Below, one piece after another: positions 51,658 through 60,257 of a stretch of 64,000 nucleotides of DNA (position 1 is its first letter; every line of letters begins with the position of its first letter). The notes below the pieces were generated by a model that had not been told where the DNA came from, ran no database searches, and saw only the letters and a program-made list of their open reading frames with translations. Source of the stretch: Rhizorhapis sp036570425 (lineage in GTDB: Bacteria > Pseudomonadota > Alphaproteobacteria > Sphingomonadales > Sphingomonadaceae). A program made the translations under genes and the position numbers. Location: the NCBI GenBank assembly GCA_036570425.1, contig DATCYF010000018.1, positions 62,001-126,000 of the forward strand, in the 5' to 3' direction.

Positions 51658-52584
51658 TTAGAAGCTCTTGATGCCCTTCCAATGCTTCAGGCGCTCTGCA
51701 ATCAGCTTCGCGCGCTTTCGGTCATCGCGCCCATTCAAGATGCCCAGGTCTTCCGGATCGGCGCGCAAATAGACGCCGGACGTCTTGGCGTTCACCTCCA
51801 ACTGCGTTTCCGAAAGCGTGGTAAAATATCCGGCCCCGCGTTCGGCGGACTCGAGCTTTATCTCGCCTGTCCCGTGAAGCTGTGGAGCATTGGGATGCAG
51901 GGGGCGCTCCCCCCTCCAGAAGTAGAATATACCAGGAGGGTCCTGCTTCTCTTTCATCGCCTCGCTCCAGTACCGGGATGAAAGCGTGCCATCCTCCTGC
52001 CACGCGCGGCCGTTAATCTCTAGGGCCCCGTCCCCTCCGCGCGAAATGTTCAGAATGCTCACGGCGGAAGGCTCCCGCTCCGTGCGAGCTGTCAGGGAAA
52101 ACTGCCACCATAAGCCCTCAATGCGGCCAAGGCGGCCTTCATTCTTGATCGCCTGTCCAAGCTTCTGGTTAATGACGTTCATTTCCGCAGGTGCAATGGC
52201 CTCATCATAGCGAACGCATGTCAGGCCGAGCAGATCGGTCGGAAGCTTCGAACCTTTGGCATGGAGGATGAACGTCCGGCGCATGCCGAGAACCCCACCG
52301 AAAAGGCCAGCTTCGAACACGACATTGTCTCTGGGAGAAGCCAAACCAGACTCCAATGCGGATGCTGGCGGGCTGGAGGTTGTCCAGTCGTCCTGACCGA
52401 AGACGAAGGCCGCGAAGTCAACCTCGCGGGTAAGCTCCAGAAGGCGTTCTAGCGTGGTGGTCCCAGGATTGAAGGATGTCATCCAGGGTTCCACCTGGAC
52501 GATCTCTTCCAGTCCATTGGTTAGCGTTCCCAGCAGCGCCGCCTGCTTTCCCGACGAACCAAGAAACATGCGAGGCTTGTCCAT
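51658..52584 (-). CDS. TIR-like (Cap12/Pycsar-type) protein with beta-rich C-terminal domain
   Basis: This 308-residue cytoplasmic protein has residues 1-130 that read as the TIR-like nucleotide-binding domain found in CBASS Cap12 and Pycsar effectors: RMFLGSSGKQ at the start, VDFAAFVFGQDDW (residues 55-67) and PRDNVVFEAGLFGGVLGMRR (residues 84-103). In that family the glutamate equivalent to E91 cleaves NAD. Residues 150-275 are predicted beta strands (LWWQFSLT, AVSILNI, GALEINGRAW, GIFYFWRG, GTGEIKLES) with a lipocalin-like rhythm, and a basic helix ends the protein. GGGAGG just before ATG 52584 makes the start secure. No cyclase, SAVED, STING or other defence gene is adjacent. Defence by NAD loss is inference. 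Confidence 0.72.
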   Translation of the reverse strand: MDKPRMFLGSSGKQAALLGTLTNGLEEIVQVEPWMTSFNPGTTTLERLLELTREVDFAAFVFGQDDWTTSSPPASALESGLASPRDNVVFEAGLFGGVLGMRRTFILHAKGSKLPTDLLGLTCVRYDEAIAPAEMNVINQKLGQAIKNEGRLGRIEGLWWQFSLTARTEREPSAVSILNISRGGDGALEINGRAWQEDGTLSSRYWSEAMKEKQDPPGIFYFWRGERPLHPNAPQLHGTGEIKLESAERGAGYFTTLSETQLEVNAKTSGVYLRADPEDLGILNGRDDRKRAKLIAERLKHWKGIKSF

Positions 52585-52665
52585 CCTGTCCTCCCGTCAA
52601 TGAGATCAAGCCAGCGACTCTTCGGCCAGCGTTCTTTGCACTGGGCTTCGCGCCAGAACTCGCTC

Positions 52666-53547
52666 TCAATCCAGTGCCTGTATCGGCTCGATTTCCAGCC
52701 GATCCGCTTTCAAGCTCTCTCCGCGAATGAATGCCAATATATCCGTATTCACGATGTCGGGATGAGTCTGGCATAGGCCGTGAGGCAAATCCTTGTAAGT
52801 CCTGAGCGTACCGTGCTTCAGGAGCTTGACTGTCAGAGGTGCGGAATTGGCGTAAGGCACAATCTGATCATCCTCGCTGTGAATGACCAGCACCGGCACT
52901 TCGATGGCCTTCAGGTCCTCGGTAAAGTCGGTTTCAGAAAAAGCCTTGATACACCCATAACCAGCCTTGATGCCCCCCATCATCCCCTGCCTCCACCAAT
53001 TGTGGATCAGGCCTTCCGAGACGTTCGCTTCAGGCCGGTTAAAGCCGTAGAATGGTCCACTCGGTATATCGAGGTAGAGTTGCGCGCGGTTCGCGGCGAG
53101 CGCGGCACGGTATCCGTCGAATATTTCGATTGGCGTGCCGCCCGGGTTCGACTCTTTCTTGACCATGACGGGCGGCACCGCGTCAACGAGCACTGCTTTC
53201 GCCACCCGGCCCGCCCCAGAGCGGGCGACATAGCGCGCGACTTCGCCGCCGCCGGTGGAATGGCCGACATGGATCACGCTCCTAAGGTTGAGAGCCTCCA
53301 CCAGATCGACCACATCGGACGCATATGTGTCCATGTCATTGCCTTCGCTCGTCTGGCTGGAACGACCGTGACCACGCCGGTCGTGCGCAATCACCCGATA
53401 GCCTTGACCAAGAAAGAACATCATCTGATTGTCCCAATCATCGGCGCTGAGAGGCCAGCCATGATGGAACATGATTGTCTGCGCATCTTTGGGGCCCCAA
53501 TCCTTGTAGAAGATCCGAGCCCCGTCCTTCGCGGTGATGAAGGTCAT
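52666..53547 (-). CDS. Alpha/beta hydrolase, non-haem chloroperoxidase-like
   Basis: This 293-residue serine hydrolase has the nucleophile in HVGHSTGGGEVARYVA, the acid in VIHSEDDQIVPYA, and the histidine near the end (LPHGLCQTHPDI). The oxyanion region is FHHGWPLSADDWDNQ. Such proteins show esterase and cofactor-free perhydrolase activity. A short tail after the catalytic domain (residues about 275-293) is not conserved. No signal peptide is seen. Confidence 0.88.
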   Translation of the reverse strand: MTFITAKDGARIFYKDWGPKDAQTIMFHHGWPLSADDWDNQMMFFLGQGYRVIAHDRRGHGRSSQTSEGNDMDTYASDVVDLVEALNLRSVIHVGHSTGGGEVARYVARSGAGRVAKAVLVDAVPPVMVKKESNPGGTPIEIFDGYRAALAANRAQLYLDIPSGPFYGFNRPEANVSEGLIHNWWRQGMMGGIKAGYGCIKAFSETDFTEDLKAIEVPVLVIHSEDDQIVPYANSAPLTVKLLKHGTLRTYKDLPHGLCQTHPDIVNTDILAFIRGESLKADRLEIEPIQALD

Positions 53548-53941
53548 GTGAAGGTAATCCCTGACCAGGTTGCCGGCCAGCAGGACCGACGCCGCTGTCT
53601 CGTGATCGGGTGGAGGGCGCGAACGGGCCAGATGTCCGTCGAGCTGACACCAGACTCGGTCGCGGGACAGGAACTCTTAGCATCTTGCCTCTGCCTCGTC
53701 ACGGAAGAGCCGACAAGGCGTCGCTCACGTGCGTCCGCTTGGGTTTGGTGAGTCTTCACGACCGGAATGAAATTTGTCCACGTGGGACTGGTCCGCCACC
53801 GGCAGACGAAATTTGACATGCAGCGGGAGGGGCCGGTTGCGGAATGTCGGGTTTCAAGAAGCGAAGGGGGAATTGCCGCCGTTCGTCGGCGAGAGACCTC
53901 AGGCAGGTGTCGACCCAAAGTGGCCGTTCAGCCGCAAATTT
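53548..53941. other. Intergenic region, no gene recognised
   Basis: This 394-base gap between the hydrolase and the GST-like gene has short open frames on both strands, but none has a credible start, composition or family pattern. It must contain the hydrolase promoter, which is not obvious. Confidence 0.4.
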
Positions 53942-54622
53942 TCAGAGCAGTCCGTCGGCTTTCGGCGGGCGATAAGATCCGCGGCGATCCTCATCATTGC
54001 TGAATATCAAAGGTCTATCACCCTCCCGCCACGGCGCAACGCGCAACATTGCGTCGGCAAACAAGCGGCTGGCCAGATGCTCGTTGAGCCAGCGGGACAA
54101 ATGGAACAGTGATTGCGCAGCGAACCAATCGGGATCGATTGCCGCGAACTGTCGAACAAAGGGGAAGATGGCCATGTCCGTCAGCCCTCTTGTTGCGCCG
54201 CAAAGCTGGGCGCTCAGACGCAGCCGCGCATCCAACGCATGGAGCAGGTGGAGCGCGGCAGCACGGTGTGGGGCAGGATCGCAGCCATAGCGTTCGGGAT
54301 ATTTAGTACGGTCGAGATGATGCTTGAATGGCCCGTCATTGACCGCGATCAACGCTGCGTCCTGCGGCGTCATCCAACTTTCCGGGTCCGAGCGATCCAG
54401 CGCCCAGTGCATGATGTCCAAGCTTTGGTCCACAACCTGCCCATCGGACAGTATAAGTACCGGGACCGTTGCTTTGGGGGAGGCCTCCCGCAAGGCGGCC
54501 GGCTTGTCCCTTAGCACGACTTCACGCAGTTCGACTGCCTGTCGGCTCACGAGTAGAGCAAGGCGGGCCCGGATCGCATAGGGGCAGCGGCGAAAACTGT
54601 AGAGGATCGGGCGTTGCGGCAT
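53942..54622 (-). CDS. Glutathione S-transferase-like protein
   Basis: This 226-residue protein has an N-terminal thioredoxin fold with ILYSFRRCPYAIRARLALLV (a CPY redox motif) and the cis-proline region PKATVPVLILSDGQVVDQSL, then a helical C-terminal domain (GLTDMAIFPFVRQFAAIDPD). It resembles GrxB/YecN-type glutathione transferases. AGGAGG stands just before ATG 54622. The frame extends to 54730 without similarity. Confidence 0.83.
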   Translation of the reverse strand: MPQRPILYSFRRCPYAIRARLALLVSRQAVELREVVLRDKPAALREASPKATVPVLILSDGQVVDQSLDIMHWALDRSDPESWMTPQDAALIAVNDGPFKHHLDRTKYPERYGCDPAPHRAAALHLLHALDARLRLSAQLCGATRGLTDMAIFPFVRQFAAIDPDWFAAQSLFHLSRWLNEHLASRLFADAMLRVAPWREGDRPLIFSNDEDRRGSYRPPKADGLL

Positions 54623-54760
54623 AACCTCCTCATAGCGGCTCAGCGCAGGCGACGGAATGGCCCTCGCGTCCAGCCCATCACATCGGGTGACGACCTCGTC
54701 GACCTGGTCAATTTGGGGTGAGCGGATCATTTGAACCTTTTGCGCCCTGCATGAAACGCA

Positions 54761-55144
54761 TCAGCTTTGTGTCAGACCCTTCAATTCCTGCGCCCGGTCC
54801 GCCGTCATGGTTCGCAGGCACTCGGCCGCTGCAATCTCCCGCAGCGAACCTTCGCTCGCGCCGTATAGACGGCAGTTGGCATCTCGGTACTGAATCCACA
54901 GCCGCTGTGCCTGACGGAGCAATTCACGTTGCGGCGCATCTACATGCCCCATCGCAGCTTTGAAGCTGGCATTGAGCCGGGCATCGTGGGCGCGGGTCTT
55001 GGCTGCAAGACATTGCACAATTTCGACAGAATTGCCGCCCGAGCATGCCTGGTATTCGGCATCGTACATTTCAGCGACGGCCGGGCCCGGCAATACCAAG
55101 AGACTCAGGACAACCAAAGGGACGGAAATTTTCATGGCGCTCAT
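54761..55144 (-). CDS. LprI-like (DUF1311) exported protein
   Basis: This 127-residue protein has a signal peptide (residues 1-24, ISVPLVVLSLLVLPGPAVA). The DUF1311/LprI pattern follows: NSVEIVQCLAAKTRAHDARL, LLRQAQRLWIQYRDANCRLY and AAAECLRTMTADRAQEL, with four conserved-type cysteines. Relatives include lysozyme inhibitors, but the role here is not shown. AAGGAG lies before ATG 55144. Confidence 0.78.
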   Translation of the reverse strand: MSAMKISVPLVVLSLLVLPGPAVAEMYDAEYQACSGGNSVEIVQCLAAKTRAHDARLNASFKAAMGHVDAPQRELLRQAQRLWIQYRDANCRLYGASEGSLREIAAAECLRTMTADRAQELKGLTQS

Positions 55145-55177
55145 CCATCTCCTTCAATGACAACATCTCTATTTTCT

Positions 55178-55684
55178 TCAGCGCCGCGAGGCCGCCGCGC
55201 CCGCTCTTGCCTTCGCACGCTCTTTTCTACGCTCCTGAGCGGCCTGATTGATCGGTGGCGCTGATGTGGCGCGCCGGGAGGTCGCGGCTGGAGCAGTCGA
55301 TGAGCTTCTGGATTTAATTCCAGCGGCCGGCGTTCCTGCGACAGCCGATGCTGCCGCTCCGGCCTTTCCTCGCGCGGCTGAGTCCGCTGGCGAGGTTCTC
55401 GGACGTTTGACATTGCCCGGATTGGGGATAACCGGGGCAAGGGGTTGCCTCTCCCTGAGGCGAGCGCGGGATGTGTCTTCACGAATGGCTGTCGGCCTGT
55501 CCGCTCGAGGGTCAAGCCTGTCGCTGGGATCTGAGAGGCCCGGGATCATGGATTTCACATTGAGACATGACCCGGGGCTGATCGGATTTGGAATGCAGTC
55601 ATCGGGCGTCTGCGCAAAAGCAGAACTACCGAGAAACAGCCCGACACAAGTAGCGACGACGCGGCTAGCGATGGGAAAATACAT
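55178..55684 (-). CDS. Exported basic Ala/Pro/Arg-rich protein of unknown function
   Basis: This 168-residue protein has a signal peptide (ASRVVATCVGLFLGSSAFAQ) followed by a short motif with two cysteines, TPDDCIPNPISPGSCLNVKS, then a disordered stretch with a strongly basic tail (QERRKERAKARAGAAASRR). AAGGA seven bases upstream supports ATG 55684. No family is recognised. LprI-like gene 55144 follows after 33 bases, so the two may be co-transcribed. Confidence 0.55.
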   Translation of the reverse strand: MYFPIASRVVATCVGLFLGSSAFAQTPDDCIPNPISPGSCLNVKSMIPGLSDPSDRLDPRADRPTAIREDTSRARLRERQPLAPVIPNPGNVKRPRTSPADSAARGKAGAAASAVAGTPAAGIKSRSSSTAPAATSRRATSAPPINQAAQERRKERAKARAGAAASRR

Positions 55685-55904
55685 TGTTCGATCCTTAGCT
55701 TGAGACGAACACACCAGCGATCATACGAATTCGTCAGTCACCGGTGAGAGATCATACTCCAAGCGCCGGTCGATACATCCTGCTCAAAAGGATGACATGA
55801 CTGACCTCTTCTCTCGATGGTCAGTCCCAAACGTCAAAGAGATCGAGAGACATCCAGGAAAAGGTGGCAAACTAGCCGTCCCTGTCTGACGGGTGATTAT
55901 GAGC

Positions 55905-56564
55905 TCAAGAAAGCCTGGCCAGCTTCCGGGCCCGTTCACGCCAACTCTGCGCCAGGACCGGCAAATTCGATAATTCCCGGACCGCAGTCATATCGCTCCT
56001 TGCGCCGCCGCCGATCACCAGATGGAACAGCCGTGTTATCGTCCATTCGGGATAGCGGCGTTCTACAAGGCGCATTTCCGTCCCAGCCTGCGCCACCCCC
56101 TCCTCGATCACGCGAAAATAGACGCCGCATTTGCCTGTCCGGACGACAGTGGCCAGAATGTCTTTCCGTCCAAACCGATGGTCGAGCTTCCAGCAAGGCT
56201 GCCGGCCCTGGCTCACCTCAACAAGCGCAGTGCCCAGCCGGAATCGATCGCCCAGGCATAATTCCGCCTCCGACAGACCCGATGCCGCAATATTCTCGCC
56301 AAATGCTCCCGGTCCATCAAGCAGCTCATGGCCGCCCGTGATTTCCCGCCAAAACGGATAATGATCCTGCACATACAGGTGCACGGCTTTGTCCGGTCCG
56401 CCATGGTAAATCAGATCCGCCTGACCGTCCCCTTCGAGTCCCAGCGCACCGATCTGCACGGGCCCTGTGACCGGCAGCTTGACTATGCCGCTCTTTTCGT
56501 CACCGCGAAAAGGTGCTGGAATCCCGACCAGCAGCGCTTCAACGCGCATAGACAATTCCGCCAT
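55905..56564 (-). CDS. MOSC domain protein (YiiM-like)
   Basis: This 219-residue protein of the molybdenum cofactor sulfurase C-terminal family has GLEGDGQADLIYHGGPDKAV, GAFGENIAASGLSEAELCLG and the conserved cysteine in SQGRQPCWKLDHRFG. YiiM relatives help molybdoenzymes reduce N-hydroxylated bases. AAAGGAG seven bases upstream of ATG 56564 selects this start over 56615. It is divergent from the glycosyltransferase gene. Confidence 0.87.
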   Translation of the reverse strand: MAELSMRVEALLVGIPAPFRGDEKSGIVKLPVTGPVQIGALGLEGDGQADLIYHGGPDKAVHLYVQDHYPFWREITGGHELLDGPGAFGENIAASGLSEAELCLGDRFRLGTALVEVSQGRQPCWKLDHRFGRKDILATVVRTGKCGVYFRVIEEGVAQAGTEMRLVERRYPEWTITRLFHLVIGGGARSDMTAVRELSNLPVLAQSWRERARKLARLS

Positions 56565-56659
56565 GAAAGCACTCCTTTCGCTATGGGCAATGGCAGAGGC
56601 TTCCCCTTCCGCCAACGCCTTTCTTGTCCTTCAGCGCTTTCGCTTCTAAGGGGAGGACG

Positions 56660-57841
56660 ATGGATATAACGGGCCTTCGCATCGCTCTCTTCAGCGGCAA
56701 TTACAATTATGTACGCGACGGCGCCAATCAGGCGCTGAACCAGCTCGTCGGTTATTTACTCCGTCAAGGCGCGAAGGTGCGCGTCTATTCGCCAGTGGTG
56801 CCCAGGCCGGCATTTCCACCCACAGGAGACCTTGTCGGAACGCCCTCACTGGCGATTCCCGGCCGCAGCGAATATCGGGTGCCGTACCGCATGTCAGGCG
56901 CCGTCCGGCGCGATATAGAGCGCTTTGCTCCGAACATCGTTCACGTGTCGAGCCCGGACCCACTGGGCCACGCTGCCGTGGCTTTTGCCCGCAAGCGCGG
57001 CCTGCCCGCCGTTGCCTCAGTCCACACGCGCTTTGAAACCTATCCGCGTTATTATGGGTTCGCTTTTCTGGAGCCGGTGATCGAAGCCCTGCTGCGTCGT
57101 TTCTATCGCCGTTTCGACGCCATCGTCGCCCCGTCCGAGAGCATGGCGCAAGTGCTGCGTGAACAGCGGATGAGCTATAATGTCGGCATCTGGTCGCGCG
57201 GCATCGATCAGGAGATATTCCATCCCGCTCGACGCGACATGGCATGGCGGCGTTCACTGGGCATTGCCGATGACGAGCCAGTCATCGGTTTTGTGGGTCG
57301 TCTCGTCATGGAGAAGGGACTGGATGTCTTTTCCGACAGTATCGACCGGTTGACCGCCAGCGGTGTGAGGCATCGCGTGCTGGTCGTGGGCGACGGACCA
57401 GCGCGGGAGTGGTTCCAGAATCGCCTCCCCTCCGGCGTCTTTGCGGGATTTCAGATGGGCCCGGATCTGGGCCGGGCCGTTGCGTCGATGGATATCCTGT
57501 TCAACCCTTCGGTTACTGAAACATTCGGCAATGTGACGCTGGAGGCAATGGCTTGCAACTTGCCGGTCGTCGCGGCCAAGGCCACGGGCAGCGAGAGTCT
57601 GGTCTGCGAAGGCGTCACCGGACGCCTGGTCCGCCCCGGAGCCATCACGCAGTTCGCCAACGCGCTTCAGCATTATTGCGAAGATGCCGAACGCCGCCGC
57701 GCTGCGGGGGGAGCAGGACACAGGCGCGCGTGCGAACATGGCTGGGATCAGGTAAATCAGTCGCTCGCCGACACCTATTTGCGCGTCGTGCATCAACGTG
57801 GCGCGGGCTCTGGTCCGCCAAAGCATAGTCCTGTACCCTGA
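56660..57841 (+). CDS. GT4 family glycosyltransferase (MgtA/PimB-like)
   Basis: This 393-residue GT-B enzyme has FSGNYNYVRDGANQALNQLV at the N-terminus, HTRFETYPRYYGF, the donor-site GFVGRLVMEKGLDV and the E-x7-E motif in SVTETFGNVTLEAMACNLPV. Close families use GDP-mannose or UDP-sugars to glycosylate lipids. GGGGAGG lies five bases before ATG 56660. rarA begins four bases after its stop, so they are probably co-transcribed. Confidence 0.88.
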   Translation: MDITGLRIALFSGNYNYVRDGANQALNQLVGYLLRQGAKVRVYSPVVPRPAFPPTGDLVGTPSLAIPGRSEYRVPYRMSGAVRRDIERFAPNIVHVSSPDPLGHAAVAFARKRGLPAVASVHTRFETYPRYYGFAFLEPVIEALLRRFYRRFDAIVAPSESMAQVLREQRMSYNVGIWSRGIDQEIFHPARRDMAWRRSLGIADDEPVIGFVGRLVMEKGLDVFSDSIDRLTASGVRHRVLVVGDGPAREWFQNRLPSGVFAGFQMGPDLGRAVASMDILFNPSVTETFGNVTLEAMACNLPVVAAKATGSESLVCEGVTGRLVRPGAITQFANALQHYCEDAERRRAAGGAGHRRACEHGWDQVNQSLADTYLRVVHQRGAGSGPPKHSPVP

Positions 57842-57845
57842 CAGC

Positions 57846-59165
57846 ATGGCAGACCTGTTCGGCAGCGACGAAAGCAAGGCCCCCGAACCGGCGAAGGACG
57901 CCCCTCTGGCCGACCGGCTGCGGCCCAGAAACCTGGCCGAAGTCGTCGGGCAGGAGCATCTGACCGGACCGGAGGGAGCGATCGGCCGCATGGTTGCGGC
58001 TGGGCGCCTAAGCTCCATCATCTTCTGGGGACCGCCGGGCACTGGCAAGACGACCATATCCCGCCTGCTCGCTGATGCTGTGGGCCTGCGTTTTGAAGCG
58101 ATTTCCGCCGTTTTTTCCGGTGTTGCGGATCTCAAGAAAGTGTTTGCCGCAGCCCGCGATCATGCCCGCCTTGGGCAGAAGACGCTTCTTTTCGTGGACG
58201 AAATCCATCGGTTCAACCGCGCGCAGCAGGATGGCTTCCTGCCTTATGTCGAGGACGGGACCGTAACGCTTGTGGGCGCAACGACCGAAAACCCCAGCTT
58301 TGAACTTAATGCCGCGCTTCTGTCCCGTGCGCAGGTTCTCATCCTCCATCGTCTTGACCGCGCCGCGCTGGAACAGCTCCTCGCCCGCGCCGAGGCGCTG
58401 ATGGAGCGCCCCTTACCGCTTATCCCCGCTGCCCGCGACGCACTCATCGCCAGCGCCGATGGAGACGGCCGTTTTCTGCTTAACCAGGCCGAAACGCTCT
58501 ATTCGGTGGAGATCGGGACGCCACTTGATCCTGCTGGTCTATCCGCCCTCCTCCACCGGCGCGTGGCTGTCTACGACAAGGATCGGGAGGGGCATTACAA
58601 CCTCATTTCGGCCCTGCATAAATCGCTGCGCGGTTCCGATCCGCAGGCGGCGCTTTACTATCTGGCCCGAATGCTGGTCGCGGGTGAGGAACCGCTTTAT
58701 GTCCTGCGCCGCATCGTCCGCTTCGCCAGCGAGGATATCGGTCTTGCCGATCCGCAGGCGCTGATTCAGTGTCTTGCCGCCAAGGATGCCTATGAGTTTC
58801 TGGGCAGCCCCGAAGGCGAGTTGGCGATTGTGCAGGCCTGCCTCTATTGCGCCACCGCTCCCAAGTCGAATGCGGCTTATGTAGCGCAAAAGGCCGCATG
58901 GAAATCCGCCCGCGACACGGGATCGCTGATGCCGCCGCAGAACATTCTGAACGCGCCGACCAAGCTGATGAAGGACATCGGTTATGGCCAGGGCTATGCC
59001 TACGACCATGATGTCGAGGAGGGTTTTTCCGGCGACAATTATTGGCCGGAGGAGATGACAGCCGAAACCTTCTATCGTCCAGCGGGGCGTGGCTTTGAAA
59101 AGCGGATAGCGGAGCGCATCGCCTGGTGGAACGAGCTTCGTGAAAAGCGGAATGCTGGAGAATAA
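57846..59165 (+). CDS. rarA: Replication-associated recombination protein A
   Basis: This AAA+ ATPase (MgsA/RarA) acts at stalled replication forks. It has 439 residues. Walker A is IIFWGPPGTGKTTISRLLA, Walker B is LLFVDEIHRFNRAQQDGFL, and sensor 1 is VGATTENPSFELN. The C-terminal MgsA domain contains SEDIGLADPQALI and NYWPEEM. ATG 57846 is chosen over a longer frame that overlaps the glycosyltransferase. Confidence 0.95.
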   Translation: MADLFGSDESKAPEPAKDAPLADRLRPRNLAEVVGQEHLTGPEGAIGRMVAAGRLSSIIFWGPPGTGKTTISRLLADAVGLRFEAISAVFSGVADLKKVFAAARDHARLGQKTLLFVDEIHRFNRAQQDGFLPYVEDGTVTLVGATTENPSFELNAALLSRAQVLILHRLDRAALEQLLARAEALMERPLPLIPAARDALIASADGDGRFLLNQAETLYSVEIGTPLDPAGLSALLHRRVAVYDKDREGHYNLISALHKSLRGSDPQAALYYLARMLVAGEEPLYVLRRIVRFASEDIGLADPQALIQCLAAKDAYEFLGSPEGELAIVQACLYCATAPKSNAAYVAQKAAWKSARDTGSLMPPQNILNAPTKLMKDIGYGQGYAYDHDVEEGFSGDNYWPEEMTAETFYRPAGRGFEKRIAERIAWWNELREKRNAGE

Positions 59166-60021
59166 GCAACGCTTCAGCCACTTCGCGGCTATCGACTGGT
59201 CGGGTGCAAAGGGCAGCAGGCACAAGGGAATAGCCGTGGCGCTCTGCGGCGAAGGCAATGCTGCGCCGGACATCATCCCACCTCCGGGAAAGGTCTGGTC
59301 CCGCCGCGAAATCGCCGAATGGGTTCTCACTCAGGCCAAAACCTCTCCCACGCTGTTCGGCTTCGATTTCAGCTTTGCCCCACCCCTTGTTGAACGACGG
59401 GCTTATTTTCCCGGTGATAACGTGCCCGCAAATGCGCGCGCTTTCTGGGCCTATGTCGATCAACTCTGCCAGGATGAGGATTGGGGCGCGGCCAGCCTTC
59501 TGGAACAGCATCACCGCCGCCATTTCTACTTCGGCAAGGCCGACGGCGTAAAGGCAGACTATATGCACCTGCGCCGTTGCGAAGCGCATTACAACGCCGG
59601 GGGTGGAGGAAAGCCCTCCACCGTCTATGACGCCATCGGCGCGGCGCAGGTGGCCAAGGCGAGCTTTGCGGGCATGCGCCTGCTCCACCACCTGAATGCG
59701 CACCTGCCGATCTGGCCCTTCGATGCGCTGCCTGCAACCGGATCGCTGATCGTGGAAATCTACACCAGCATTGCCGCCCGGGCGGCCAAACGGCCCAAGG
59801 GACGCACCAAGATTCGCGATGCCCTTACGCTGGACGCCGCGCTTGCCGAAATGGACACCGCCCCTCACCGTCCGCTCCCGGCCTATGACGATCACGCCAC
59901 AGACGCGCTGTTGACGGTCGCATGGATGCGAAAACATGCCCCCGATCCGCGTTATTGGTCGCCCGCCTTACTGACGGACGAAATAGCATGCACAGAGGGC
60001 TGGACCTTTGGGGTATTGTGA
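59152..60021 (+). CDS. Conserved hypothetical protein, RNase H-like fold suspected
   Basis: This 289-residue protein begins near HFAAIDWSGAKGSRHKGIAV, a first strand with an acidic residue and glycine-rich turn like that of DUF429/RNase H-like proteins. Later acidic segments, LFGFDFSFAPPLVE, VYDAIGAAQV and YDDHATDALLTVAWM, could supply metal ligands. No signal peptide is seen. It overlaps the end of rarA by 14 bases (ATG 59152, or GTG 59140), suggesting co-expression with this fork-repair gene. No activity is known. Confidence 0.6.
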   Translation: MLENKQRFSHFAAIDWSGAKGSRHKGIAVALCGEGNAAPDIIPPPGKVWSRREIAEWVLTQAKTSPTLFGFDFSFAPPLVERRAYFPGDNVPANARAFWAYVDQLCQDEDWGAASLLEQHHRRHFYFGKADGVKADYMHLRRCEAHYNAGGGGKPSTVYDAIGAAQVAKASFAGMRLLHHLNAHLPIWPFDALPATGSLIVEIYTSIAARAAKRPKGRTKIRDALTLDAALAEMDTAPHRPLPAYDDHATDALLTVAWMRKHAPDPRYWSPALLTDEIACTEGWTFGVL

Positions 60022-60039
60022 TTGTAAAGGGCAGCCGTT

Positions 60040-60115
60040 GCCGCTTTAGCTCAGCTGGTAGAGCAACTGATTTGTAATCAGTAGGTCGTCCGTTCGAGTC
60101 GGACAAGCGGCACCA
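60040..60115 (+). tRNA. tRNA-Thr (anticodon TGT)
   Basis: Cloverleaf with acceptor GCCGCTT/AAGCGGC, D-arm GCTC/GAGC, anticodon stem ACTGA/TCAGT with loop TTTGTAA (anticodon TGT), T-arm GTCCG/CGGAC with loop TTCGAGT, discriminator A and encoded CCA. Confidence 0.97.
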
Positions 60116-60216
60116 TTTCATTACCGCAACAATCCGCGCATTTATGAAGATGATGGCGCTCGCCATTCCGATATGCGTTCAGGTCCGTTCCGACAAAAAT
60201 CGCCGCGACACCATGT

Positions 60217-60250
60217 CATAGGGTGCCAGATGATGACCTGGCACCCTATG
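60217..60250. terminator. Strong hairpin between tRNA-Thr and the DUF4168 gene
   Basis: CATAGGGTGCCAG and CTGGCACCCTATG form a perfect 13-bp stem around an 8-base loop. It lies between two converging transcription units and probably stops both. Only weak T-rich sequence (TTGATTCTT) follows on the plus side. Confidence 0.6.
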
Positions 60251-60257
60251 TTGATTC

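Noticed and set aside
51658..52584. Full CBASS or Pycsar operon around the TIR-like gene
   Set aside because: No nucleotidyltransferase, adenylate cyclase, E1/E2/JAB, HORMA or TRIP13 gene is adjacent; neighbours are an ECF41 unit and a hydrolase.
53544..53918. 124-codon minus-strand frame upstream of the alpha/beta hydrolase
   Set aside because: It overlaps the hydrolase start, is rich in Arg, Ser and Pro, and has no ribosome site or family similarity.
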